Source: Candidatus Eiseniibacteriota bacterium (GTDB lineage Bacteria > Eisenbacteria > RBG-16-71-46 > CAIMUX01 > WJJG01). From it: DNA of 52,425 nucleotides. This document shows, piece after piece, positions 31,761 through 41,463 of the stretch (the first letter of the stretch is position 1; the number at the start of each line of letters is the position of its first letter). Both the position numbers and the translations under genes were made by a program. The stretch is taken from assembly GCA_023129715.1 (NCBI GenBank), contig JAGMBO010000095.1, forward strand, positions 1-52,425, given 5' to 3'. The notes below the pieces were generated by a model. That model was not told the origin of the DNA, did no database searches, and saw only the letters and a list, made by a program, of their open reading frames with translations.

Positions 31761-33898
31761 CGTCCACTCCTGATGATCTCGTCGAGCAGTCCCTCGGTCT
31801 CCTTCTGCAGGGTCAGAATATCTGCCCGGATCTCCTCTAGTGGACGGAGGGGCTGAGGGTTATAGAAGTACCGATTGAAGCTGATCTCGTAGCCGATCTT
31901 GACACTCGATTCGTCGTACCAGGCATCGTCCGCGTATGGGAGAACCTCCCGTCTGATGAACGCCTCGATGCCGCCCTCCTCCATGAGAGCGACCTGCTCC
32001 GTATCGCGGAGTTCGGTGTCGGGCTCATACTCGACGACGGCCCGCTTGCCGAGAACCGTCGCGTCATGCTGCCCCCGGATTGGGTCGGGCTCAACCTTCC
32101 CGGCCTTGTAGACCTTCTTGATCACCGGGGCGGCGATCTCGTCCCGCTCCGCGAGACTGTTCTGTAAGAGCTTCAGCCTCTTGGCGCTGAGCTTCAGACC
32201 CGCCTTCGCAGCCAATTGCTCCAGATCGGCCAGGAAGGCGTCGTAGTCAAGATGGGGGCCTGGGCCAAGCTCGGCGGCAGCCGCCTCGATCAACTCGCCC
32301 AGAGACGCGTCCTTGGCGTCAACGCAAATCGCCTTGAAGGCCGAAAGTTTCTCGGGGCCTAGGTCCACCCGCAGGCGAAGCGGCCGGTTCACCGTCACCT
32401 TCCAATAGCCGAAGGCAGCATTCGGGAAGATCTTGGACTGCTCCGTCTCCTCGAAGGCCAAGAAAGCCTCACAGACTCGGGAGATGTCCTCCTCGGACAG
32501 TTCGCTGTTCTTCTTTCCGAGGTTCTTCTGGAGCGGCTTGAACCACTGCGTGGCGTTGATCAGCTGGACCTTGCCTTTGCGGTGTTCGGGCTTTCGGTTG
32601 CTGAGGATCCAGACGTAGGTCGCGATGCCGGTGTTGTAGAACATGTTGAGCGGTAGGGCGACGATAGCCTCCAGCCAGTCGTTCTCCAGGATCCAACGGC
32701 GGATGTTGCTCTCCCCCTGTCCGGCATCCCCCGTGAAGAGTGAAGATCCGTTGTGGACCTCGGCAATCCGGCTGCCCAGTGGGGTACCGTGTTTCATCTT
32801 GGAGAGCATATTAGCGAGGAAGAGCAGCTGCCCATCGCTCGATCGCGTGAGGAGCGAGTACTCCGGGTCGTCTGCATGCTCGACAAGGAACCGGGAGTCC
32901 TTGATCCCGTCCTTCCCTCCCATCCGCTCCAGGTCGCTCTTCCAGCTCTTGCCGTAGGGGGGATTCGATAGCATGAAGTCGAACTCGCGTGATGGGAAAG
33001 CGTCGTTGGAGAGCGTCGAATGCTCGGGGCCCCCGACGATGTTGTCCGCAGCGTCTCCCTCGCCCTTCAGCAACAAGTCTGCCTTGCAGATGGCGTAGGT
33101 CTCGGCATTGATCTCCTGGCCGTAGAGGTGGGTGGCGACTTCCTTGCCATGCTCCTTGGCAAGCTGCTGGAGAGCCTCCTCTGCCACGGTCAGCATTCCA
33201 CCCGTCCCGCAGGCACCGTCGTAGATCAGGTAGGTCCCAGACTCGATCTGGTCCGCAATGGGCAGGAAGGTGAGCCGGGCCATGAGCTTGACTGCATCCC
33301 GTGGCGTCCAGTGCTCCCCAGCCTCCTCGTTGTTCTCCTCGTTGAACCGGCGCACCAGCTCCTCGAAGATCGTTCCCATGGCGTGGTTGTCGAGACCCGG
33401 TAGCCGGACAGACCCGTCACCCGCCATGACCGGGTGGGGACTCAGGTTGACCGATGGATCGAGGATCTTCTCGATCAGCGTGCCGAGGGCGTCAGCCTTT
33501 GAGAGGCGTGGGATCTGGTGACGGAACTCGAAGTTCTCGAGGATCTCCTGGACATTCGCCGAGAAGCCATCCAGGTAAGCCTCGAAATCGGCCCTGAGCT
33601 GACCCTGGCTGGCCCGCGCCCGGAGATCCCGGAGCGTGAACTTCGAGATGTTGTAGAACGCCTGCCCGGCCGCTTGGCGGAGGGCGGCATCCTGGTGGAC
33701 GATGCCCGCCTGATCGAGCTTGGCCCCCATGTCGAGCACGGCCTGCTTCGTGGGCTCCAGCACGGCATCCAGGCGGCGAAGTACAGTTATGGGTAGGATC
33801 ACATCGCGGTACTTGCCCCGGACATAGAGGTCCCGCAGCACGTCATCCGCGATGCCCCAGATGAAGTTGGCAATCCAGTTTAGTTGAGAGCGGTCCAT
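31757..33898 (-). CDS. hsdM: Type I restriction-modification methyltransferase subunit
   Basis: The 713-residue protein starts after a TAGGAGGAC site. The N-terminal helical domain (LNWIANFIWGIADDVLRDLY, LPITVLRRLDAVLEP) is HsdM_N. The N6-adenine methylase domain shows motif I DGACGTGGMLTVAEEAL near residue 230 and the catalytic NPPYGKSWK near 311. It methylates adenine in the sequence chosen by HsdS. The C-terminal 200 residues form an extra helical region (KLSAKRLKLLQNSLAERDE to LQKETEGLLDEIIRS) found in the longer HsdM subfamily. It is the first gene of the operon and diverges from the HTH gene at 34129. Confidence 0.95.
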   Translation of the reverse strand: MDRSQLNWIANFIWGIADDVLRDLYVRGKYRDVILPITVLRRLDAVLEPTKQAVLDMGAKLDQAGIVHQDAALRQAAGQAFYNISKFTLRDLRARASQGQLRADFEAYLDGFSANVQEILENFEFRHQIPRLSKADALGTLIEKILDPSVNLSPHPVMAGDGSVRLPGLDNHAMGTIFEELVRRFNEENNEEAGEHWTPRDAVKLMARLTFLPIADQIESGTYLIYDGACGTGGMLTVAEEALQQLAKEHGKEVATHLYGQEINAETYAICKADLLLKGEGDAADNIVGGPEHSTLSNDAFPSREFDFMLSNPPYGKSWKSDLERMGGKDGIKDSRFLVEHADDPEYSLLTRSSDGQLLFLANMLSKMKHGTPLGSRIAEVHNGSSLFTGDAGQGESNIRRWILENDWLEAIVALPLNMFYNTGIATYVWILSNRKPEHRKGKVQLINATQWFKPLQKNLGKKNSELSEEDISRVCEAFLAFEETEQSKIFPNAAFGYWKVTVNRPLRLRVDLGPEKLSAFKAICVDAKDASLGELIEAAAAELGPGPHLDYDAFLADLEQLAAKAGLKLSAKRLKLLQNSLAERDEIAAPVIKKVYKAGKVEPDPIRGQHDATVLGKRAVVEYEPDTELRDTEQVALMEEGGIEAFIRREVLPYADDAWYDESSVKIGYEISFNRYFYNPQPLRPLEEIRADILTLQKETEGLLDEIIRSGR

Positions 33899-34128
33899 GT
33901 CCTCCTACCACCTTCCCCGGAGAGGGGCGCGGCCGCCAGATCGGCGGAGTTGGCCCCTGTAGGCACCTGGACGCGATTGACTTCCACTGGACGATACTCA
34001 AGACACCCAGTAAGGATAAGGCCAGGCCGGTACTGGCTTCAAGGGCGCCATTCGGTGGCCGAGGTGCCAGGGAGGCGGGGCGAGACGGGACAGTGGCATA
34101 GGGCGTTGGCGGTGGCTATGATTCTCGC

Positions 34129-34674
34129 ATGCCTTCAGAGACGGCGAGCTTCGAGCGCGGGGACTTCTACTGGCAGATCTCGTCCGAGCCGATGCGTCGC
34201 GTGGCAGCGCGGTATGGCATCTCCGACGTTGCGCTGGCCAAGATCTGCAGGAAGCTCAAGGTGCCACGCCCCCCGCGGGGGTATTGGGCTCGCAAGGCCG
34301 CTGGAAAGCCGGTGACGCAGGACCCCCTGCCGCCTCTCCCGCAGCGTGCATCTGCAGGATACCGCATTGGGCGCTTGGTGGACCCCATCGACCTCTCAGG
34401 GGTCGGAGACGAAGCCAGACGGCTTCTGCTGCGCGAACACGACCCCGCGATGGCGGTGGCCGTCCCCGACGAACTCCGGAGACCCCACCCGTGGATCAGG
34501 AAGAGCACCAAGGCCCTGAGAACCTTCGGGAAGAGAGGCAAGCGAATCTTCGACGAGCAGGCATGTCTCGATGTCCAGGCACTGAAACCTTCTGCGTCGA
34601 CCAGCAATACCGATATCCCACGAGCGGGCCGCTCCCCCGATAGTGGGCAGGGCCCTGCCGGTAGTGTATCCTGA
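34129..34674 (+). CDS. HTH-containing protein, probably truncated at the C-terminus
   Basis: Residues 1-60 contain WQISSEPMRRVAARYGISDV, ALAKICRKLKVPRPPRGYWA and RKAAGKPV, a helix-turn-helix-bearing block I recall from hypothetical proteins in mobile and defence regions that are usually longer. A second recognisable block, RRPHPWIRKSTKALRTF and then QACLDVQA, is followed by an unrelated Ser/Pro/Gly-rich tail that ends at once. The usual continuation is missing, so the gene is probably cut by a recombination event or frameshift. It diverges from hsdM over 230 bases and could be a regulator of that operon. The ribosome-binding site is weak. Confidence 0.6.
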   Translation: MPSETASFERGDFYWQISSEPMRRVAARYGISDVALAKICRKLKVPRPPRGYWARKAAGKPVTQDPLPPLPQRASAGYRIGRLVDPIDLSGVGDEARRLLLREHDPAMAVAVPDELRRPHPWIRKSTKALRTFGKRGKRIFDEQACLDVQALKPSASTSNTDIPRAGRSPDSGQGPAGSVS

Positions 34675-34849
34675 TCGGGTCCGGGGAGATCCCTGAAGCC
34701 ACACGCCGAGGCTCCTCGGCCGCGCCGAGGACTGTTGGCATAGGGGGCATGCGAGGCGACCCGAGCGTGGGCGGCGTGGCCGAGCGTCCAGATTGCTACT
34801 GACCGCCGAGGAGACTGGTAACCCGCCAACCGGCTGAGGACTCGCCACC

Positions 34850-35809
34850 GTGACGCCGCATGACATGCTAGAGGACGCTCTGCACTCTGAACTCATCTAC
34901 AAGTACTCAGCACCCAGACTGGATCTGCTCAAGTCGACGCTCATCCGCTTCACGCAGCCAAACGGACTGAATGATCCCTTCGAGGCCAGACCTCGGCTGC
35001 TGATGGATTCCCTCGCCCCTGAGGACATTGAGAGTGCGCGAGCAGAGGCCAAGATGATGGGCCTCTCGCCGGACCTGCCCCGGGAGCAGCTCGAAGCCCT
35101 ATTCCTTCGTGGGTTTCCGGCGCACCGGATGGATGAGAGATCGTTTCCTGGGCTCTGGCCATGCCATCTTCCAGCTTTGCGAGAGGAGCCTTTCGAGAGC
35201 CTCGGAGAACTCGATCGCTTCCGAGCGGACGAGGCCGCACGGGAGTTCATGGATGCCGCAAGCAAGGAACTAGGCATTCTGTGCCTGACCGAGGATGGCC
35301 ACTCCCAGCTCATGTGGGCACACTACGCTTGTTCACACAGTGGGGTCTTGCTCACATTCCACCGAGAGCACGCCTTCTTCAAGGAGGGCATGGGACTTCA
35401 CCGCGTGGAATATGCCCCACGGAGAGTCGCAGTTACTTCCAAGGACGGGCTCTTCCGCATCTGTGGGGTCCGCTTCGAGGACGCTGTACCGCTGCCCTTG
35501 CGCGCGTTCCTCAGGAAGCATCCAGTTTGGTCTCATGAAGTGGAACTTCGCATGATGCGCGCGCTTTCTGAATCCGTTGCGCAGAGACTCGACAAGCCAG
35601 ACGTGTACCTATTCCCTGTACCTCCCACAGCACTGGCGGCAATTGTCCTCGGTGCCAGAGCATCCGCGGAGTATGTTGCAGCGGTTCGGGCGATACTCTC
35701 CTCCGATGGCCGCTGGAGTCACGTAAGGCTCTTCGAGGCCATCCTTGATGGTCAGGAGATGGCCCTGAACTACGAGGAAACCGAGATGCGACGCGGAAGC
35801 TCACGGTGA
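34850..35809 (+). CDS. DUF2971 family protein
   Basis: The 319-residue protein starts at a GTG with GAGGA ten bases upstream. It has the DUF2971 landmarks: IYKYSAPRLDLLKSTLIRFT, then QPNGLNDPFEARP near residue 40, and CLTEDGHSQLMWAHYACSHSG near 150-165. The catalytic role of this family is not known to me; members often lie in defence islands and beside restriction systems. It is followed after 137 bases by the KAP NTPase on the same strand, so both may be expressed together. A role in antiviral defence is inferred from context only. Confidence 0.8.
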   Translation: MTPHDMLEDALHSELIYKYSAPRLDLLKSTLIRFTQPNGLNDPFEARPRLLMDSLAPEDIESARAEAKMMGLSPDLPREQLEALFLRGFPAHRMDERSFPGLWPCHLPALREEPFESLGELDRFRADEAAREFMDAASKELGILCLTEDGHSQLMWAHYACSHSGVLLTFHREHAFFKEGMGLHRVEYAPRRVAVTSKDGLFRICGVRFEDAVPLPLRAFLRKHPVWSHEVELRMMRALSESVAQRLDKPDVYLFPVPPTALAAIVLGARASAEYVAAVRAILSSDGRWSHVRLFEAILDGQEMALNYEETEMRRGSSR

Positions 35810-35946
35810 TTCGGGGGCTTCGTGGACCGGGCGAAGCTCTCACGTGCCCTCGAGAGATGAATCCGCCAGGGACGTTACGACGGGGCGGATGATTCCAGCC
35901 CCGGGCCAGGCCCTGTACCGGACCGCGCCTAGAGAGGGAGGCCTTC

Positions 35947-37365
35947 ATGCTCAGGAAGACGGAGGAGATTCAGGTAACTCCCGACAATCCTTTTACTGAG
36001 GACAAGCTGCAACGTCGCCGACCTGTTGAGAACATGGCAGCTCTGATATCTACGATCACTCAGCCCTTCGTGCTGGCAGTCGACGGCAGATGGGGAACGG
36101 GGAAGACCGTCTTCGCCCACATGCTGAGGGCACAATTGCAGAGCAGGGGGCACCCGTGTATCTACTTCAACGCCTGGGAGAATGACTTCGTTGCAGATCC
36201 AATGGTCGCCTTCTTGGGCGAAATCGATGCTGCAATCAAGAGCAAGGCGCTGAAGCTCCCGCCCAAGGCGGCTGCACGAAAGAAGTGGCGATCTGCAAGG
36301 CAGAAAGGCGAAGTAGTGTTGCGTGCGGCGGCGCCGCTCGCTGTCCGTATCCTTAGTCAGGGAATCATTGACGCCCCCCGCATCTCGGAGGCGCTTGAGA
36401 AGCTTGCTGGCGAGGCGCTGGATGGTTATCCGTCCCAGAAGAAGCAGATGGAGTCGTTCCGAGAATCTCTTCAAGGATTCGTGGACGCCGTCGGAGAATC
36501 CGCCGAGAACCAGCGCCTGCCCGTCGTCTTGATCATCGACGAACTCGATCGCTGCCGTCCCACATTCGCGCTGGAACTCCTGGAGCAGGTGAAGCACCTG
36601 TTCTCAGTGCGCGGTATGGTCTTCGTGCTGGCGATCGATCTCCAGCAGTTGAGCAGCATGGCGAAGGCCGTCTATGGCCCCGAGATGGACGGTCGTGGAT
36701 ACCTGCGTCGATTCATCGACCTGACATATGAGCTTCCGCAACCCGACTTGGCCGCCTACTGCCAGCATGTGATCGACGATCTGGAGCTCCCCACGTTCTT
36801 CTCTCCCCGACAGAATGGAGTGGAAGATGCTGAGCATCTCCTCTCCACCGTGACTGGCATGGCCGAGGTGTTCCAGCTCAGCCTGCGCGCCCTGGAGCAG
36901 TGTCTCACCGAGATCAATATCGTGCTGCGCACCACCCCACCATCGCACCTCTCCCTAGTCTTACTGACTTCGTTTCTCATCACCCTCAGGGCTTGGAATG
37001 CAGACCTTTACCATCAGTTCGCAGAAGGGAAGATTGGCGCAGGGCAATTGCTCTCGGGAATCCCAGCTCTGGCCAATAGCCCCTACTTCCAGGGCAGAGA
37101 CCACGACACCTACATGACAGCTTGCCTGTATGCGTTCTCAGGGATGCAGGGCGAGGCGGAAGCCCGGATCGAGGAACGCAAGGCAACCATGGACGATTCG
37201 GATCGAACCGATCATGAACGGAGGCTCGCGCAGAGCGAGCTGGAGTCGCTAGTCCCTCTGACCAAACACCATATGACCACCGGCTTGCGCTTGAGAGCAC
37301 TTCGGACTGTTCTCAGCAGAATCCAGGCCGCAACGGAATACGTGGTGTCCGTGCCTGAGGAATGA
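35947..37365 (+). CDS. KAP family P-loop NTPase
   Basis: The 472-residue protein begins just after a GGGAGG site. The Walker A loop is GRWGTGKT at residues 47-54, followed by the KAP signature YFNAWENDFVADP, and Walker B is VVLIIDELDRCRP with D198-E199. The block YLRRFIDLTYELPQPD matches the sensor region. KAP NTPases are STAND/AAA-like ATPases, often membrane-linked through inserted helices; no clear membrane pair is seen here apart from a mildly hydrophobic stretch near 118-130. Bacterial members are frequent in phage-defence clusters. Nothing in the sequence shows an attached effector, so the downstream action is unknown. Confidence 0.85.
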   Translation: MLRKTEEIQVTPDNPFTEDKLQRRRPVENMAALISTITQPFVLAVDGRWGTGKTVFAHMLRAQLQSRGHPCIYFNAWENDFVADPMVAFLGEIDAAIKSKALKLPPKAAARKKWRSARQKGEVVLRAAAPLAVRILSQGIIDAPRISEALEKLAGEALDGYPSQKKQMESFRESLQGFVDAVGESAENQRLPVVLIIDELDRCRPTFALELLEQVKHLFSVRGMVFVLAIDLQQLSSMAKAVYGPEMDGRGYLRRFIDLTYELPQPDLAAYCQHVIDDLELPTFFSPRQNGVEDAEHLLSTVTGMAEVFQLSLRALEQCLTEINIVLRTTPPSHLSLVLLTSFLITLRAWNADLYHQFAEGKIGAGQLLSGIPALANSPYFQGRDHDTYMTACLYAFSGMQGEAEARIEERKATMDDSDRTDHERRLAQSELESLVPLTKHHMTTGLRLRALRTVLSRIQAATEYVVSVPEE

Positions 37366-37464
37366 GGGCTCTGTCGAAGGAAGATTGACCTGCCTCGGTC
37401 CTCGAACCATGTTGATCCTCACGCGGCTCGAGCCATGCAGTTTCCAGCCCGAGTCTGAGGGTGC

Positions 37465-39657
37465 CTATGGGACGACAACCACCCTCTTCACCACCTCGTC
37501 TTCCCCGATGCTTAGCCGCAGGAAGTCCGCCCCCGCCGCCACTCTCTGCCCGAGCGCGTCGGTGGCATCCCAGATGAGCGTGCCGCTACCCTGCTCGCCA
37601 CACGATAGAATCCTGACGATTCGTCCAGCGGGGTCGCAGATCGCGAGCTGCGCGCTCTCAGTGCCTGCAGGCAGCACGTACCGGATCTGGGCGGCCCCCG
37701 ACACGGGGTTCGGCGACACGCTCGCCCAGAGGGTCTGCCGCGGCACTTCCGGCTCCACAACCTGCGGATCAGAACAGCCGACCGCCCATGCCCCTATCAG
37801 GCCACATCCGACCTGGTTGCAGGGCGAGTAGTTCCAGAGGTGGTAGTCCCCGTTCTCCGCGTCGCAGAAGCATGGGTCGGCGGAGAAGTTGCCGTTGATT
37901 CCCAGTTGATCGGCGATGAGGCCGACCCAGTCACCGCCGTAGTTGCCGTAGATATCGCAGCATTCTAGCACCACCTCTGCAAAGACCTCTGGACGCAGGC
38001 CACCACCATCCTGACTGAAGGCGATGATGCTGTTGTTGATCTCAACGTATGAGTCCGAATGAACACGTATCCCGCCGCCTGTGTCCGTCGCGAGATTCCC
38101 TGAGAAGGTGCAGCCAGTAACGACGTGACTCCCGCAGTAGAAGTAGATTCCACCTCCCTTTCCCTCAACGAAGTTGTCGGTGAAGGTGCAGTCCTCGAGG
38201 ATACTGCTGGAGTAGTTCTCGCAACTTAGCCCCCCTCCGCGGCCGAAGCACGTATTGCCGCCGATCACGCACCTCCTCATGGAGATCGAGGATTGCATAC
38301 CACATACGCCGCCACCCAGTGAGACGCTGGCGTTACGATCGATCCTGCAATCCTCCAACAGAGCCTCGGATGAGTAGCAATACAATGCTCCGCCATTGCC
38401 GCTCGCGACGTTCTCGGACAGATCACACATCGTGACGGAGGGGAAGGCTTCATGGTCAGCCACAATCCCTCCCCCGGAATCCCGAGCAAAGTTGTTGATG
38501 ATCCGACACGAATCGATCAACGGACTTGCACTGTCTCGACAAGCAATGGCTCCGCCATGAAGCGCTTCGTTGGACTTCAGGATGCAATTGATGATGGATG
38601 GGGAGCTGGCCAGGCAGAGGATGGCCCCGCCAAGATAGTCGGGCCAATCCCCTGTAGCATACCCATTGGTAATCGTTACCCTGCGCACTACTGCTAGGGA
38701 GTCCTCTTCCGTCACGAAGGCGAAACCACGGTGTGGATCGATTTCGCTGCCCTGACAGTCAATGACGCAGAACCGAGGATCCCGGTTGGCGGACCTCACC
38801 TCAATGGCTTTGCCCAGGAAATCGATATCCCGATTCCCATCCCCCGAAAAGGTGCCATCGGAGAGAAGGACGGTATCTCCATCCGCCGCAGCATTGACCG
38901 CGTCCTGAATCGTCGGGTAATCCCCAGAGCCATCGGCACGGACGTAGTAGGTAGCGGGCGGGTAGCTGATCAGTCCATCGATAATCAGGTTGTCGAAGGC
39001 AATGTCGAGCGCCGTATTCGCCCGCTCTCGATCGACCCTTCCCACGCCTTGCGCGCCAATACAAATGACCTGCACGGGGCCGCCATAGCCTCCCGCAGAT
39101 CCCAAGGAGGTGAAGACCTCGCTGCCCAAAGGCGCAAATGCCCCTGTCATTGTCTCGCCGACGCGGCTCACCCGATAGCGACCAGTCCACAAGACCTCAG
39201 GCGGAGGGTCTTGCGCGCCAATTGGAGCATCGGGCCCGTATGCCTCGATTCTCTGATCCGACGAGCCATGCGCGAACCTGAGCACCTCGAATACCTGAGG
39301 AACGCCATCCTCCACTGCCAGGATGGATTCATTCATTGTGCTTCCATTGGAAGGATCACGCGGGAACGTGGACAATTCGTAATCGACCGTGATACTGAAG
39401 TCACCGTCGACCCGGAACCGGGAGCGAATGCCACCCATGATGAACCCGTTGGGATTCACGATGAGTGGATCTTCAGGCTTGCTGATGCGTAGATTGGGTC
39501 CGTCGCAGTCGACGGTCCACAGATCGGCCGTGTTCTGGATGTCAAACAGCGATCCCGGGCCGTCCTCGAAATCGAACACGACTTGCTCGGCCTCGGCACC
39601 CATGCCGAATGGGAACCCACAGCAGGCGAGCACGAAGATCGCTATGATGGATCGCAT
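37465..39657 (-). CDS. Secreted right-handed beta-helix protein with FlgD-like C-terminal tag
   Basis: The 730-residue protein has a signal peptide (SIIAIFVLACCGFPFGMGAEA). An N-terminal beta-sandwich of about 200 residues is followed by the beta-helix, which begins YYVRADGSGDYPTIQDAVNA and continues with repeated coils containing GGAI, SSPSIINC and GGGI turns. This is the parallel beta-helix fold of pectin-lyase-like proteins. The C-terminal 90 residues (VSPNPVSGAAQIRYVLPAG to VVKRVVVVP) are a FlgD-like sorting module. The start ATG overlaps the stop of a 60-codon upstream frame as TAATG, with GGGGGG as possible ribosome-binding site. It is probably exported to the surface. Two paralogues lie at 45.6 and 47.1 kb. 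Confidence 0.9.
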   Translation of the reverse strand: MRSIIAIFVLACCGFPFGMGAEAEQVVFDFEDGPGSLFDIQNTADLWTVDCDGPNLRISKPEDPLIVNPNGFIMGGIRSRFRVDGDFSITVDYELSTFPRDPSNGSTMNESILAVEDGVPQVFEVLRFAHGSSDQRIEAYGPDAPIGAQDPPPEVLWTGRYRVSRVGETMTGAFAPLGSEVFTSLGSAGGYGGPVQVICIGAQGVGRVDRERANTALDIAFDNLIIDGLISYPPATYYVRADGSGDYPTIQDAVNAAADGDTVLLSDGTFSGDGNRDIDFLGKAIEVRSANRDPRFCVIDCQGSEIDPHRGFAFVTEEDSLAVVRRVTITNGYATGDWPDYLGGAILCLASSPSIINCILKSNEALHGGAIACRDSASPLIDSCRIINNFARDSGGGIVADHEAFPSVTMCDLSENVASGNGGALYCYSSEALLEDCRIDRNASVSLGGGVCGMQSSISMRRCVIGGNTCFGRGGGLSCENYSSSILEDCTFTDNFVEGKGGGIYFYCGSHVVTGCTFSGNLATDTGGGIRVHSDSYVEINNSIIAFSQDGGGLRPEVFAEVVLECCDIYGNYGGDWVGLIADQLGINGNFSADPCFCDAENGDYHLWNYSPCNQVGCGLIGAWAVGCSDPQVVEPEVPRQTLWASVSPNPVSGAAQIRYVLPAGTESAQLAICDPAGRIVRILSCGEQGSGTLIWDATDALGQRVAAGADFLRLSIGEDEVVKRVVVVP

Positions 39658-39839
39658 TAGGCCCCCCGTTCATGTTTGGGCCAATCACGGTCGAGCAACG
39701 CTGGGATTGTGCCGCCATCATTCGCCGCCCGTATTGTCGGCCATTCCCCCGTCCCGTCGGGCCGGACAAGGTGGGTGGTGGGGTGACCCGATGCGGTTAA
39801 GAAAAGCAGGACGCAGACGATGTAAAGGGCGCGCCACAT
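39657..39839 (-). pseudogene. 5' stub of a fourth beta-helix paralogue
   Basis: The 60-codon frame starts with a signal peptide (LYIVCVLLFLTASGHPTTHL) and the paralogue opening LVRPDGTGEWPTIRAA, which matches the first coil of the three complete beta-helix proteins. After that it breaks off into unrelated sequence and stops at the ATG of the next gene. It is best explained as the remaining 5' end of a deleted tandem copy. It might still be translated and coupled to the downstream gene. Confidence 0.65.
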
Positions 39840-40138
39840 AGCTCTCCCTCTTAGGTCACAACTTCGCCATCACGGTCGAGCGCCTTCTGGCACGGGAATC
39901 ATAGCGAAGGGAGACTACCAGCGCCAGCCTTGATCCGCAGAAGAGCATGGGCCGGTTGACGTCGGAAGACAGCAGTGGAAGATACCCATTGAGGCTGCTA
40001 GCCTAGTTTTCGCGTCGCTGCAGGGAAGGATGAGCCCCTATTGCTGGGCGAACCACGCGTACGCTGCCACAAGCGCTGGCGGGAACTCTCTGCAGTGAAG
40101 AGCGATAAGTTACCATGCGGGGCCAGGAAATGAAGACC

Positions 40139-41242
40139 ATGACGACACGGCTGTACCGTTTCCTTGTGTCGACTCGGGGGGCGGCAGGCCGCACACTTCG
40201 TGCCGCCGCCGCAGTCGCTAGGCCAAGGCTTCGCGCTTCCTTGTTCACCCTGCTCGTCATGGCTACAGCCATCAGCACATTCCTCTATTGGCAGAACCTC
40301 AATCCCGTCAAGTCCTCGTTGACCCGTCGGATAGCAGTCCATCCAGTCTTCTCTGATTCGCTTCCTCCGCGGGCAATCGCAGGATACACCGTCGATATCA
40401 AGGCAACGATTGATGACAGAGGCATTCTCCGGGAAGTCGTCCATCTCCAGGCCCGCGTTCCCTCAGATCCTTCCATCCTGTCCGAGTGTCGCGTCTCCTG
40501 GAGTGAACGGCCAGCCCTCCGCGTGCGCGATCTGATTCCATTGACGGCCGAAGTCGAGGGGATCGAAGGGGCTAAGCTCCCCCAGGTGTCCCCGGCTCAC
40601 TTGCGCCCACTCTTCTGTAGCGTCACCGACGACAGCGGAGTCGTAGTGGCCACGCCGACTGTCGCTCCGTCCTATGGCATGCTCGGCGATCTTGGGGCCA
40701 CAGGGGCCCACAAAGAGCTTGGCGTGAGATTGATGCACGAGAGCAGCCTTGGACACGAGGGTTCATGGTATGACGTGCGCCTCTGCTTGGGGATTCCGGA
40801 GGGCCAGAGGATCCCCTTCTCTTCGTGGCGACGCGGGGAGTACCTGATTGAGTATGTGGTCGATGCGACGCCCGTCTTGATCGGCGAGTGGGGAAAACAT
40901 CGGGCGCTTCTCTTGGCGAAGTTGGCCGAGTACTCGGACATCACTGGCACGGTCGATGTCCCCGGCCAGCTTCTAAGCGTCCATCCTCAGACGAGCGCCC
41001 GAGAAGTAGAGGCATCGCGGGTGGCCTTCAACTTCCGCGATCTGAAGTCCGGGTTCGATCCACTCCAGACGCTGTCGTCTTTCGATCGTGTGACATGGGG
41101 GAAGGGCTTCGAGGGCACTGTGTACTTGAAGTTCGCCCACGACAGGATCCGAATCGTCCACAGCCTTCCACTGATCCTATCACTCCTTGGCGTCTTGCTG
41201 GGTCTCGGCGTAGGGGTCCGCCTGAGGTGGTGGCTGCCGTAG
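40139..41242 (+). CDS. Membrane protein with N- and C-terminal membrane helices
   Basis: The product has one membrane helix near the N-terminus (ASLFTLLVMATAISTFLYWQ) after a basic Arg/Ala-rich cytoplasmic segment and a second at the end (IVHSLPLILSLLGVLLGLGV), leaving about 280 residues between them, presumably periplasmic. That middle part is beta-rich without a known motif. In-frame ATGs at 40115 and 40130 are alternatives; 40139 is favoured because an AGGAA lies at the usual distance before it. No family recognised. It diverges from the beta-helix stub across a 300-base gap. Confidence 0.7.
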   Translation: MTTRLYRFLVSTRGAAGRTLRAAAAVARPRLRASLFTLLVMATAISTFLYWQNLNPVKSSLTRRIAVHPVFSDSLPPRAIAGYTVDIKATIDDRGILREVVHLQARVPSDPSILSECRVSWSERPALRVRDLIPLTAEVEGIEGAKLPQVSPAHLRPLFCSVTDDSGVVVATPTVAPSYGMLGDLGATGAHKELGVRLMHESSLGHEGSWYDVRLCLGIPEGQRIPFSSWRRGEYLIEYVVDATPVLIGEWGKHRALLLAKLAEYSDITGTVDVPGQLLSVHPQTSAREVEASRVAFNFRDLKSGFDPLQTLSSFDRVTWGKGFEGTVYLKFAHDRIRIVHSLPLILSLLGVLLGLGVGVRLRWWLP

Positions 41243-41327
41243 AGCTGGACGGAGACGGCGCTCGAAGTAGATCAGGCTCGGCGGCTCGCTGAGGCACCCT
41301 GCCTTCCCGCCAACTGCTCGCGGCCAA

Positions 41328-41387
41328 ACACTTCCGTTCGCTTACGCACACTCTTGTTCGCACCCGAACGCTTCTGCTCGCCTCCAC
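41328..41387. repeat. Short tandem repeat family (20-bp unit), locus 2
   Basis: Three head-to-tail units of exactly 20 bases: AACACTTCCGTTCGCTTACG, CACACTCTTGTTCGCACCCG and AACGCTTCTGCTCGCCTCCA. The preceding flank CTTCCCGCCAACTGCTCG resembles that of locus 3. It lies in the gap between the membrane protein and a 136-aa gene. Confidence 0.7.
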
Positions 41388-41463
41388 ACTCCCTCGGCCT
41401 GGCACGCTTCCCGCTACAGAACCAGCGGAAGTCAGGAATCGGACAGCTGGCATAGGAGGACGT

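Noticed and set aside
38731-39492. Plus-strand open frame of 253 codons opposite the beta-helix gene
   Set aside because: The minus strand encodes an intact signal peptide and beta-helix; this frame has no start site or family features.
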